Shown here: piece by piece, positions 22,231-29,135 of the stretch
Position numbering within the stretch: the stretch's first letter is position 1
How the letters are laid out: every line of letters starts with the position of its first letter
Source of the DNA: a virus
Virus record (IMG/VR): IMGVR_UViG_3300028025_003830
Location: 1-29,135 of that record
Length of the DNA: 29,135 nucleotides
Direction: 5' to 3' (one strand)
Made by a program: the position numbers and the translations under genes
The notes under the pieces: model-generated
Told to the model about the DNA's origin: nothing
Database searches by the model: none
What the model saw: only the letters and a program-made list of their open reading frames with translations

Positions 22231-22239
22231 ATATTTATA
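22230..22239 (+). promoter_or_regulatory. AATATTTATA element upstream of the 687-aa virion gene
   Basis: Exact match to the motif. It starts on the last base of the preceding stop codon and ends 22 bases before the ATG at 22262. Confidence 0.45.
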
Positions 22240-22261
22240 ATAAATAATAAAATAATATACA

Positions 22262-24325
22262 ATGGCAGAATGGAAAAAAGTCGTAGTCTCAGGATCTGTA
22301 GCAGAGTTACAAAATCATTTCAATGGTGAACCAACATTAAACCCATGGTCATCAGGTCTTGATGGTAGTTACTTTAGTACATTTTCGCCTACTACATATA
22401 CATCAGACGTATTAAGATTTATAGCAGGATTATTAAGCGCATCTGCTCCTGCACCCTCACCAAATACTAGAACATTTGCTAGTATTGGTGAAACTATTAC
22501 AAATAATGGTACGGCAGCAGCACCAGCAGGTTATGTGCCTCAAAATTATAGCAATAGTGATGTAGCATATTTAGTTACTCAAGGTTTCTCAACTGTAGGT
22601 AGTACATTATTTTCAGGAAAAACTATATATAATAACTCAAATTTTAATATAGTTTACAATAGTGTTGCTGGTGGTTCAACAATAGTATCTTCATCAGCCG
22701 ATGCTCAATTATTTGGATTAGGAAGTTTATCTAATGTTCCGTTCCGTGTATCAGGAGCTATCAATTGGTTTTACTCAGACAATAATAGTGAAACATCAAC
22801 TGCTACTTCGCAATCACAAAATTTATTATCATTAGCAACAACAGGTTCTTCAGGTGGTTTAACATTAGGTAAAATAAATACAGCTAACCCATTAGTAATT
22901 CCTCCCGCTTTTCAAGATGGTAAATTTGCTAGTGTATTTAGCTCAGGATTATTTAACAATGGAAGATCATTTACTAATGTAAGTTCATCAGGTTGGTATC
23001 ACGTATCCGCGTCTATTAAAATAAATAGTGGCTCGTCAGCATATACAACAGATAGTACAATTACAGAAAGAGTATTTTTTGCTCCAACAACTACTATTGA
23101 TAGTAATATAGGTAGTAACACATTATCATATACAGGTGGTATAACAGCCTCATTAACCGCAACATCACGCTCATTAAGTGGTGCTCCGTACTTATTAACT
23201 GCTACTTGGTCTCAAATATCTACAGCAAGTGGATTTTTTGCTCCATTGTATGCTTCAAGTACTACAATTGCTGATTTTAATACAGCTAATTCATTAGTAA
23301 CACTAGGTGGTATAAATGCAGCATCAACTAATGGTGGAACAGTTCAAACTTTAAATGCTATATTTGACTCAACAGGAGCAACAGCAAGAAATACTGGTAC
23401 TGTACCTTTTGTAAACGATATTGTTAAATTAAGTGGTAGTGTATCATTTAATGCTGGTTCAAGTGGAGCTACAAACATACAACAAGCTAGTTCTTTATCT
23501 ACAACCACATTTACTGTATTAACAAGAGGTAGAGATAGAAATAGTTCTCAATCAACATTAAATACTCAAACATACCTATTCCACTCAGCAAGTGCATTTG
23601 GACAACCATTAGCTTCAGGCTCATTAGGTTATTACGGTAGAGCACAAGCATATGATGCTGGAACTTTAACTGGAGGATCAGAAACATTTGTTGGTGAAAA
23701 CTTTAGATTAAAAATAGATAGTAATTTCTTATCAGGTTCATATGCCTCAGGTTCTAAATGGACTACAGGTTCATATGATGCCTATAGTTTAGGAGCTGTA
23801 GATCTACAAGTTAAACCAGGATTCTTAGTTAGACCAGGTGGTTCATATGGGTACTGGTTAGCTGACCCAAATAGTGGTAAAACATACAAATACTATGCTA
23901 GAGCATTTAAACGTGATTTAGGCACAGCAGCTACTTCAATGACTATAAATGTTGGTAAAACATTAGTAGCTTGGAACTCAACTTCATCTGGCACAGCAGT
24001 AGCTGTAATGTATGTAAGTTCAACAGCGGGTACTGTCATTCCAGGTGTAGGTACTATCCCACGCGCTCGTATTTTTGATCCATCACAATTAACCTCAGGT
24101 GAAATTGAAACCAGTATAGCTAATGATGACTTTAAAAACCCATTCACTCCTCTTATAGATTTACATGGTAATAATACAGGTACATTAGTTGGAACTACAT
24201 ATACTATGCCTTTAAGAGGCGCGGTAGGTATGGCATTGGATAGTACATACAGAGATTTAATAGTATTGGTAAGATATAATGGTGATCAAGCCCCAGTAAC
24301 AAGCATCTCAGTAACATATTCATAA
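22262..24325 (+). CDS. Large virion/tail-fibre-like structural protein, 687 aa
   Basis: Begins MAEWKKVVVSGSVAELQ, an N-terminal peptide shared in pattern with the fibre-like gene at 26534 (W-K-K-x-V-x-S-G-S-x-A). The body is Ser/Thr/Gly/Ala-rich and beta-type with no cysteine. It has an SGWYHVSASIKINSGSS segment typical of adhesin/carbohydrate-binding-like folds around residues 242-257. A more conserved C-terminal half starts around FRLKIDSNFLSGSYASGS and includes FKRDLGTAATSMTINVG and IPRARIFDPSQLTSGE. The latter half looks like a globular domain, not a fibre shaft. This is probably a tail-spike, fibre or baseplate-associated protein exposed on the virion. The exact role is not determinable. 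Confidence 0.65.
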   Translation: MAEWKKVVVSGSVAELQNHFNGEPTLNPWSSGLDGSYFSTFSPTTYTSDVLRFIAGLLSASAPAPSPNTRTFASIGETITNNGTAAAPAGYVPQNYSNSDVAYLVTQGFSTVGSTLFSGKTIYNNSNFNIVYNSVAGGSTIVSSSADAQLFGLGSLSNVPFRVSGAINWFYSDNNSETSTATSQSQNLLSLATTGSSGGLTLGKINTANPLVIPPAFQDGKFASVFSSGLFNNGRSFTNVSSSGWYHVSASIKINSGSSAYTTDSTITERVFFAPTTTIDSNIGSNTLSYTGGITASLTATSRSLSGAPYLLTATWSQISTASGFFAPLYASSTTIADFNTANSLVTLGGINAASTNGGTVQTLNAIFDSTGATARNTGTVPFVNDIVKLSGSVSFNAGSSGATNIQQASSLSTTTFTVLTRGRDRNSSQSTLNTQTYLFHSASAFGQPLASGSLGYYGRAQAYDAGTLTGGSETFVGENFRLKIDSNFLSGSYASGSKWTTGSYDAYSLGAVDLQVKPGFLVRPGGSYGYWLADPNSGKTYKYYARAFKRDLGTAATSMTINVGKTLVAWNSTSSGTAVAVMYVSSTAGTVIPGVGTIPRARIFDPSQLTSGEIETSIANDDFKNPFTPLIDLHGNNTGTLVGTTYTMPLRGAVGMALDSTYRDLIVLVRYNGDQAPVTSISVTYS

Positions 24326-24339
24326 TATAATATAATAAC

Positions 24340-26001
24340 ATGGCAATTGATAAAACAATAAAATCCAATAGATTACTACAGAGTAGAAGATATACCCAAG
24401 CAGCATTAACAGATGCTCAGGAAGCATTTACTAGTGTATTAGATATTAATTCTAAAGAGATATATGCTCAGGCTAGTTTATTACCAACATCTAGTCTACC
24501 ATTTTCAGGTTCTAGTCAAGATGGAAGTATATATTCTGTTGGAGGACAAAACTTATTAAGATATTGGTATCAACATACATTAACACCATCAAATGTTGTT
24601 AGTGCATCCTTAGTTGATGCCTGGTTTTTTATTAATCCCTCTGCATCCTCAGTAACACCACAGATTGTTCAATCAGGTCAAATAACAGATTTTATATCAA
24701 ATAAATATGCTGTACCGGCTTTAAGTAGTGCAGATGCTCAAGATAATCCTCCAGGTTATAGTGTTGTTGTATTAGTAGATAATGTTAAACAAAACTCAGC
24801 AAATTATCAATTTGATTATAAGGATGGTGTTTTACAATTCAATACCTCAGCACCAAGTTCATCACAAGTAGTTAAAATAACAGCATACCAATATGTTGGT
24901 CAAACTGTAGATACAGTTTTAACTAATTTAAGTGCTTCTATTGCCGGTATAAGTGGTTCAGTAAGTAACTTAAGTAGTAATAAAATTACCACAGGTTCAG
25001 TTACTGCCTCCGTTGATATAGGTTCAACTGTATTCTCACTAGTAAGTAGTTCAAATACTTTATTTAGTATTAGTAATGCAGGTTTAATATCAGGATCAAC
25101 TTTAGTAGTATCTTCAGTAACTGCTTCTGTATTAGGAACAGCATCATTTGCTTCAACAGCTTCATATGTAAATACATTAAACCAAAATGTAATTATTTCA
25201 GGTACTTTAGATTTAGCTCTAGGTGGAGGTGCATCATCAAATTTAGCAATTGCTGGAAATGGATTTAGCCAGACTTACTTAAGTACAAATGGTGCTTTAG
25301 TACTTAATCCAGGAAGTGGTGGTGTAGGAATGGCTGGAGTAAATCAATACCTAACATTAGCTTACATTCAAGGTCAAACTGCTGGATCATATTTAACGGG
25401 TTCATTATTAGGGACAGCATCATTTGCTATATCTTCTTCAAATGCTGCGACAGCATCATATGTTCCCGCATCAGCAGTAGTAGGTTTAAATTTATCTCAA
25501 ATATCTACAGGATCTATTACCGCATCCGTTTTAATTAATTCATCTACAGCATTTAGTGTTGTAAGTGGTTCAACCACATTACTAAGTGTTAATACAGCTA
25601 GTATGGTTACTGTTTCTAATTTAACAGTATCTGAAAACTTAATAGTAAATGGTACAGCATCATTTATTAACACTGAAAATTTATTAGTAAAAGATCCATT
25701 TATATTAATTAATTCTGGCTCAGCCAATTTAACAGATTCAGGTATTGTTTCTCAATATAACTCAAGTGGAGAAGGATCAGCTATATATATTGAAGCTACT
25801 GATACTGGTACTTATGGTAGATGGGCGGTCGCTTATGGTGTACAACAAGGATTTGTTTCAGTAACAGCTGATGAATATATGGTAACAGCTAAAAAAGCAT
25901 CTGGAGTACCTCCAGCGACACCAACATGGGGTGGTACTACTAATGGTTTTGGTAACATCTATGTGAATAGTGATAATGGTGAAGTTTATATTTACACTTA
26001 A
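24340..26001 (+). CDS. Tail-fibre-like structural protein with internal repeats, 553 aa
   Basis: The N-terminal ~180 residues form a different, globular-looking domain (MAIDKTIKSNRLLQSRR at the start, later NPPGYSVVVLVDNVKQNSAN). The rest is Ser/Thr/Gly/Ala-rich. Two copies of a unit I-S/T-T-G-S-V/I-T-A-S-V followed by a hydrophobic strand and SGSTTLLSV-type end are present, and two copies of a G-T-A-S-F-A block (around 25132-25165 and 25399-25430). The C-terminal region from SENLIVNGTASFINTENLL to the end resembles head or tip domains of phage fibres, with the final strand NSDNGEVYIYT. It starts 14 bases after the previous stop without Shine-Dalgarno. Likely role: fibre or adhesin on the tail; receptor unknown. 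Confidence 0.65.
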   Translation: MAIDKTIKSNRLLQSRRYTQAALTDAQEAFTSVLDINSKEIYAQASLLPTSSLPFSGSSQDGSIYSVGGQNLLRYWYQHTLTPSNVVSASLVDAWFFINPSASSVTPQIVQSGQITDFISNKYAVPALSSADAQDNPPGYSVVVLVDNVKQNSANYQFDYKDGVLQFNTSAPSSSQVVKITAYQYVGQTVDTVLTNLSASIAGISGSVSNLSSNKITTGSVTASVDIGSTVFSLVSSSNTLFSISNAGLISGSTLVVSSVTASVLGTASFASTASYVNTLNQNVIISGTLDLALGGGASSNLAIAGNGFSQTYLSTNGALVLNPGSGGVGMAGVNQYLTLAYIQGQTAGSYLTGSLLGTASFAISSSNAATASYVPASAVVGLNLSQISTGSITASVLINSSTAFSVVSGSTTLLSVNTASMVTVSNLTVSENLIVNGTASFINTENLLVKDPFILINSGSANLTDSGIVSQYNSSGEGSAIYIEATDTGTYGRWAVAYGVQQGFVSVTADEYMVTAKKASGVPPATPTWGGTTNGFGNIYVNSDNGEVYIYT

Positions 26002-26005
26002 ACAA

Positions 26006-26015
26006 TATATTTATA
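26006..26015 (+). promoter_or_regulatory. TATATTTATA element
   Basis: Exact match to the motif, 4 bases after the preceding stop codon and 11 bases before the ATG at 26027. It supports that ATG over the upstream in-frame start at 25970. Confidence 0.45.
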
Positions 26016-26026
26016 ATAAAATAGTT

Positions 26027-26221
26027 ATGGCTTTTACAGCAAACAACATACAAACAGCAAATAGCAAAGAAATTCCTCTATCTCCATCGCAACTAAACGC
26101 GAAGGAGATAGAAATTTTACTTTCTTTAATAAAAAGATCAACATTCCTTGGAGAAGACGTAGAAATTATTTATAATATGGTAATTAAACTCCAAAATCAA
26201 TATTTAGATCAAACAAAATAA
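26027..26221 (+). CDS. Small helical protein, paralogue A
   Basis: The frame is open from 25970, but the ATG at 26027 after the promoter-like element gives a clean 64-aa product, MAFTANNIQTANSKEIPLSP onwards. Residues 18-58 (LSPSQLNAKEIEILLSLI then GEDVEIIYNMVIKLQ) align by eye with the 73-aa product of the next gene: L-S/T-P-x-x-L, a helix, a short loop with G-x-D, and a second helix. Both look like two-helix hairpins that could form a bundle. No motif for enzyme or membrane. It lies between two fibre genes, so an assembly or chaperone role is possible but unproven. Confidence 0.6.
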   Translation: MAFTANNIQTANSKEIPLSPSQLNAKEIEILLSLIKRSTFLGEDVEIIYNMVIKLQNQYLDQTK

Positions 26222-26228
26222 TTAAGTT

Positions 26229-26450
26229 ATGAATATATTTTCAATCGATTTAACTCCTAATGAGTTAAACTTCATTCGTCAATCTTTAGAAACGGTACAG
26301 ATATCAGGTAAAGATGCTAAATTCTTAGCTACTCTACAAGTAAAAATAGAGCATGAATTATCTGAAATTCAAAGAATGGTTAATGAAGAAGAACAAAAGA
26401 AAATGACATCGCTATCAGAAACAATAGCGAAAAGCTCAAATAAAAAATAA
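26229..26450 (+). CDS. Small helical protein, paralogue B
   Basis: 73 aa, MNIFSIDLTPNELNFIRQSL onwards. It repeats the pattern of the preceding gene (L-T-P-x-E-L, helix, G-x-D, helix) and adds a charged C-terminal helix (EEEQKKMTSLSETIAK) that could form a coiled coil. It starts 7 bases after the stop of paralogue A, so the two are co-transcribed and probably arose by tandem duplication. Possible partners in a small hetero-complex or fibre assembly factors; no function is recognised. Confidence 0.6.
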   Translation: MNIFSIDLTPNELNFIRQSLETVQISGKDAKFLATLQVKIEHELSEIQRMVNEEEQKKMTSLSETIAKSSNKK

Positions 26451-26455
26451 TTTTC

Positions 26456-26465
26456 AATATTTATA
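26456..26465 (+). promoter_or_regulatory. AATATTTATA element upstream of the last gene
   Basis: Exact match to the motif, 68 bases before the ATG at 26534. This is the longest leader among the motif-bearing genes, and it holds the hairpins listed next. Confidence 0.45.
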
Positions 26466-26475
26466 ATATATTATA

Positions 26476-26515
26476 GGCCCATACGGGAAGTGGACATAGC
26501 ACATCTATGTAACCA
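26476..26515 (+). promoter_or_regulatory. Structured 5' leader of the last gene
   Basis: A small hairpin CCC (26478-26480), ATAC loop, GGG is followed by ACATAG (26494-26499) with CTATGT (26505-26510) around a CACAT loop. The second is extended by TGG/CCA pairing past a two-base AA bulge (26491-26515). Because it lies between the promoter-like element and the start codon, it could act on mRNA stability or translation. Confidence 0.3.
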
Positions 26516-26533
26516 ACCATAATTAAAACATAA

Positions 26534-29135
26534 ATGCCAAATTGGAAAAAAATTGTTACTAGCGGCTCAGATGCTGCTTTAAATTCATTAAATGTTACTT
26601 TAGGTGTAACAGGTTCTTTATTAGGAACAGCATCATACGCAACTCAAGCTTTAACAGCATCATACGCTAGTAATTTAGGAGGTTTTGATTCAGCTTATTT
26701 TGTTGATATAACAAGTAGCCAAACTATTGATGGTCAAAAAACATTACTACAACCAGTTTTACTTGGTCAAGGTGGTGCAACAAATGGAAAACTATTTTTC
26801 TATGGTGTAGATACTGGTAACAAAATATCAATAGAAGCTACTGGACTTGGAGATTTAAATTTTATAGATCAAACTGGTAGTTTATTAGCTATATTATATC
26901 AAAATGGTTTAGGATTTGAATTAAATACTGGTAGTTTTAGAGGTAATTTAACAGGTACTGCCTCATTCGCCAATACAGCTTCAATTGCTTTAAGCGCATC
27001 TTATGCGCCAAGTACACCAACATTTCCTTACACCGGCTCCGCCATAATCTCAGGTAGTTTAGTGGTTACAGGTAGTTTGGATACTTCAGGTCAAGTAACT
27101 GCTAATACAGTAGCAGTACAGACAACAACTTATAAAGCTATATTAAATAGTAACGCATTAACATCATCAAATAATTACTATTTTCCAAATAAACAGGGCA
27201 CATTAGCATTACGAGAAGATTTACCGACAAGTGGTTCAGGTCTTACACAAGTTATAGCTACCCCAGACATATTTAAATTAGGTGGAAACATAACCGAAAA
27301 TACTACATTTACAGACGATACTAATACATATAATTTTAATTTTAACGGACCTTCTATATATTTATATAAAGCAAGTAACTCATCAGCGCCTACTATTAGA
27401 TTAAATAGAGCATCTGGCGATGCTAGTGCTCCTCTTCCTCCATCGGCAACAGAATACTTAGGTAGTATCACTGCTGGCGGATATGATTCGGGAGCACTAG
27501 CATCGTCAGCCGCTCTAATATTTCAAGCTTCTGAAAATTTTAGTACATTAACTCGTGGTACGGAAGTCGCTATAACTACAACTCTAAATGGTACTAATAC
27601 TCCAACACGTAGATTAACAGTCAAAAATGATGGTATAGTAGAATTATATAATGGATTAACTATAACAGGCTCATTAGATGTTACAGGTAGTATAACAGGC
27701 TCATTATTAGGAACAGCATCTTACGCTAATCAAGCATTAAGCGCTTCTCAAGCAATATCCTCTTCAAATGCCTCTCTAGCAACAAACGTAGTAGGCTCAG
27801 CAAACAGAATATTATTCAATAATGGGACTAATACAACTACAACTTCTAATAATTTAACTTGGAATGATAGTATAAATTTATTAACCTTAGGTGACGGAAC
27901 TGGAGCAGCAGGTACAATTAGTAAACTTGCTTTATATACAGCCTCATTTGGAGGATATGGATTAGGAGTATCACCAGCTCAACTTGACTACGTTAGTGAT
28001 GGAAGTCATGTTTTTTATAAAAATGGAGTTACACCAACTGAATTAGTAAGAATTACAAATGGAGGTACTGTATTAATAACAGGATCATTAGAGGTAACAA
28101 ATGGAATAACTGGTTCATTATTAGGAACCGCATCATACTCTACACAAGCATTAAGTGCTTCAAACGCAGATACATTAGACGGAATAGATAGTACTAATTT
28201 TGTACAAACATCTACAGCACAAACTATAACTGGAAATAAATCATTTAGAGATACTACATTTTTTGGTCTTGGTTCTAGTGCTGGACTTGATGGAAAAGTA
28301 ACTTTTGTAGATGGTACAAACGATTTTAAAACATCTCTATCAGTAGATTCTGAAGGTAATATTATAGTACAAGACACTAGTGATGTAACATTAGCAACTA
28401 TATATCAAAACGGAGATGGTATATCATTAGCAAGTGGTACATTTACCGGTAACTTAACAGGTACTGCGGATACAGCATCCTATTATAGTGGTAGTGTAGT
28501 GAGCTCATCATATGCTAGTAGCAGTACATCAGCATCTTATGCTTTGAATTCGACTTCAGCATCATTTGCATCAACATTAGCATCAGGATTAAATCTTACA
28601 GCCTCTAATTTATTAGTTACCGATACCATTACAGCAAATAATATCATAGCAAACTCAGCCTCATTCGGATATGTTGAAACAATATCAGGTTCAGCAGTTA
28701 TAATTGGACAAGAATATATTGTATTAAATACACAAGCCCCAGCCTCACGATTCGCCGGATTGCAAATATATGATTCAGGCTCAAACGCAACATCATCTAT
28801 TGTATGGGATTCACTTAATAATAAATTTATTTATTCAAATGCAAGTGGAAGTACATATAATGGTGGTGGCTTTATGGCAGGACCAAGAAATACAGGTTCA
28901 TTAGGAGATGAAACATTTCCTACACTAAACAAAGTGCTTAGAGGACAGGGTGGAGATCATATGTATGATTCTAATATAACAGATGATAATACAAATGTAT
29001 CAATATCTATTCCTGTTATAGTAACTGGTTCAGTAAAAGCAACATCACTTACAGGTTCATTATTAGCATTAGGCACAGGTACATTAGCTCAATTTGGAGC
29101 TACGGGAACAAATGGTGTATATATACAAAATAATG
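26534..29135 (+). CDS. Long tail-fibre-like protein, C terminus beyond the window
   Basis: Starts MPNWKKIVTSGSDAALNSLN at 26534. I read the frame to the end of the window without a stop: 867 codons plus one base. The protein is Ser/Thr/Gly/Ala-rich and repetitive. A module T-G-S-L-L-G-T-A-S-Y-A with a following Q-A-L-S/T-A-S occurs at least three times and weaker forms (GNLTGTAS/AD) twice. Two segments have the S/T-x-Q-T-I-x-G-x-K-x-F/L pattern (SSQTIDGQKTLL and TAQTITGNKSFRD), common in phage tail-fibre shafts. The N-terminal W-K-K motif is shared with the 687-aa virion gene and may be the attachment end. Expected to be a trimeric long fibre or adhesin with a receptor-binding tip outside the window. 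Confidence 0.75.
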   Translation, partial: MPNWKKIVTSGSDAALNSLNVTLGVTGSLLGTASYATQALTASYASNLGGFDSAYFVDITSSQTIDGQKTLLQPVLLGQGGATNGKLFFYGVDTGNKISIEATGLGDLNFIDQTGSLLAILYQNGLGFELNTGSFRGNLTGTASFANTASIALSASYAPSTPTFPYTGSAIISGSLVVTGSLDTSGQVTANTVAVQTTTYKAILNSNALTSSNNYYFPNKQGTLALREDLPTSGSGLTQVIATPDIFKLGGNITENTTFTDDTNTYNFNFNGPSIYLYKASNSSAPTIRLNRASGDASAPLPPSATEYLGSITAGGYDSGALASSAALIFQASENFSTLTRGTEVAITTTLNGTNTPTRRLTVKNDGIVELYNGLTITGSLDVTGSITGSLLGTASYANQALSASQAISSSNASLATNVVGSANRILFNNGTNTTTTSNNLTWNDSINLLTLGDGTGAAGTISKLALYTASFGGYGLGVSPAQLDYVSDGSHVFYKNGVTPTELVRITNGGTVLITGSLEVTNGITGSLLGTASYSTQALSASNADTLDGIDSTNFVQTSTAQTITGNKSFRDTTFFGLGSSAGLDGKVTFVDGTNDFKTSLSVDSEGNIIVQDTSDVTLATIYQNGDGISLASGTFTGNLTGTADTASYYSGSVVSSSYASSSTSASYALNSTSASFASTLASGLNLTASNLLVTDTITANNIIANSASFGYVETISGSAVIIGQEYIVLNTQAPASRFAGLQIYDSGSNATSSIVWDSLNNKFIYSNASGSTYNGGGFMAGPRNTGSLGDETFPTLNKVLRGQGGDHMYDSNITDDNTNVSISIPVIVTGSVKATSLTGSLLALGTGTLAQFGATGTNGVYIQNN
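26606..28485 (+). repeat. Dispersed repeat modules G-S-L-L-G-T-A-S-Y-A within the fibre gene
   Basis: In-frame copies of about 45-60 bases start near 26606, 27691 and 28102 (strong), with weaker copies near 26940 and 28447. Nucleotide runs such as TCATTATTAGGAAC are shared. A related copy is in the upstream fibre gene near 25399. They probably mark repeated shaft modules and give substrate for recombination between fibre genes. Confidence 0.75.

Noticed and set aside
27357-27366. Exact TATATTTATA inside the fibre gene as a promoter
   Set aside because: Within coding sequence with no gene start following closely; treated as chance.
28015-28377. Minus-strand frames in the last fibre gene (also 27178-27471)
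   Set aside because: The + strand frame is open throughout and carries the fibre repeats; these are antisense shadows.

Overview
The window is a 29.1-kb stretch of a tailed-phage genome (or a phage genome assembled from metagenomic DNA). Every supported gene lies on the + strand. The DNA is AT-rich, roughly two thirds A+T by eye. The core is the virion-morphogenesis cluster of a T4-like myovirus: large terminase, portal, prohead protease, acidic scaffold, major capsid protein, PhoH, neck and tail-completion proteins, then a run of Ser/Thr/Gly/Ala-rich fibre-like proteins. The last of these runs off the right edge. I saw no tRNA, insertion sequence, integrase, CRISPR array or minus-strand gene. 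The host cannot be read directly. Start codons almost never have a Shine-Dalgarno sequence and instead sit in A/T-rich leaders, often as TAATG overlaps. With the AT-rich composition this fits a Bacteroidota (flavobacterial-type) host; that is inference.

Layout. 1-128: a hairpin-rich, gene-free stretch ending in a terminator-like stem. 129-3015: a translationally coupled trio made of a COG2509-type FAD-dependent dehydrogenase, a small protein with an exonuclease-X-C-like (DUF3820-like) domain, and an unknown 335-aa protein. 3055-6133: two small unknown genes separated by a terminator, a P-loop nucleotide-kinase-like protein, two unknown proteins, and a membrane-anchored coiled-coil protein. 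6191-9711: large terminase and portal. 9745-13897: unknown genes between portal and protease, the place where T4 keeps small head-core genes, including a 43-aa very basic protein. 13900-17367: prohead protease, then scaffold and major capsid protein as a unit between two terminators, starting with the only clear Shine-Dalgarno sequence in the window. 17450-21847: PhoH, probable neck proteins, and a gp15-like tail-completion protein. 21847-29135: fibre or virion-surface proteins plus two small paralogous helical proteins.

Together the genes cover packaging (terminase and portal), prohead assembly and maturation (scaffold, protease, capsid protein with a recognisable cleavage site), closure of head and tail, and host-recognition structures. 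T4 gp18/gp19-like sheath and tube genes are not between terminase and portal as they are in T4.

Three signals go beyond ordinary annotation. First, a recurrent ATATTTATA element lies immediately upstream of many genes. It is the reverse complement of the core of the T4 late promoter TATAAATA, and is probably this phage's late promoter or start signal. Second, several proteins of unknown function share a short R-x-Q-x-L-A-x-I peptide with the scaffold C terminus, and carry L/I-x-E|A/G sites near their N termini like the T4 prohead-protease sites. This suggests a set of proteins packed into the prohead by imitating the scaffold. Third, the first 90 bases look like a compact structured RNA.
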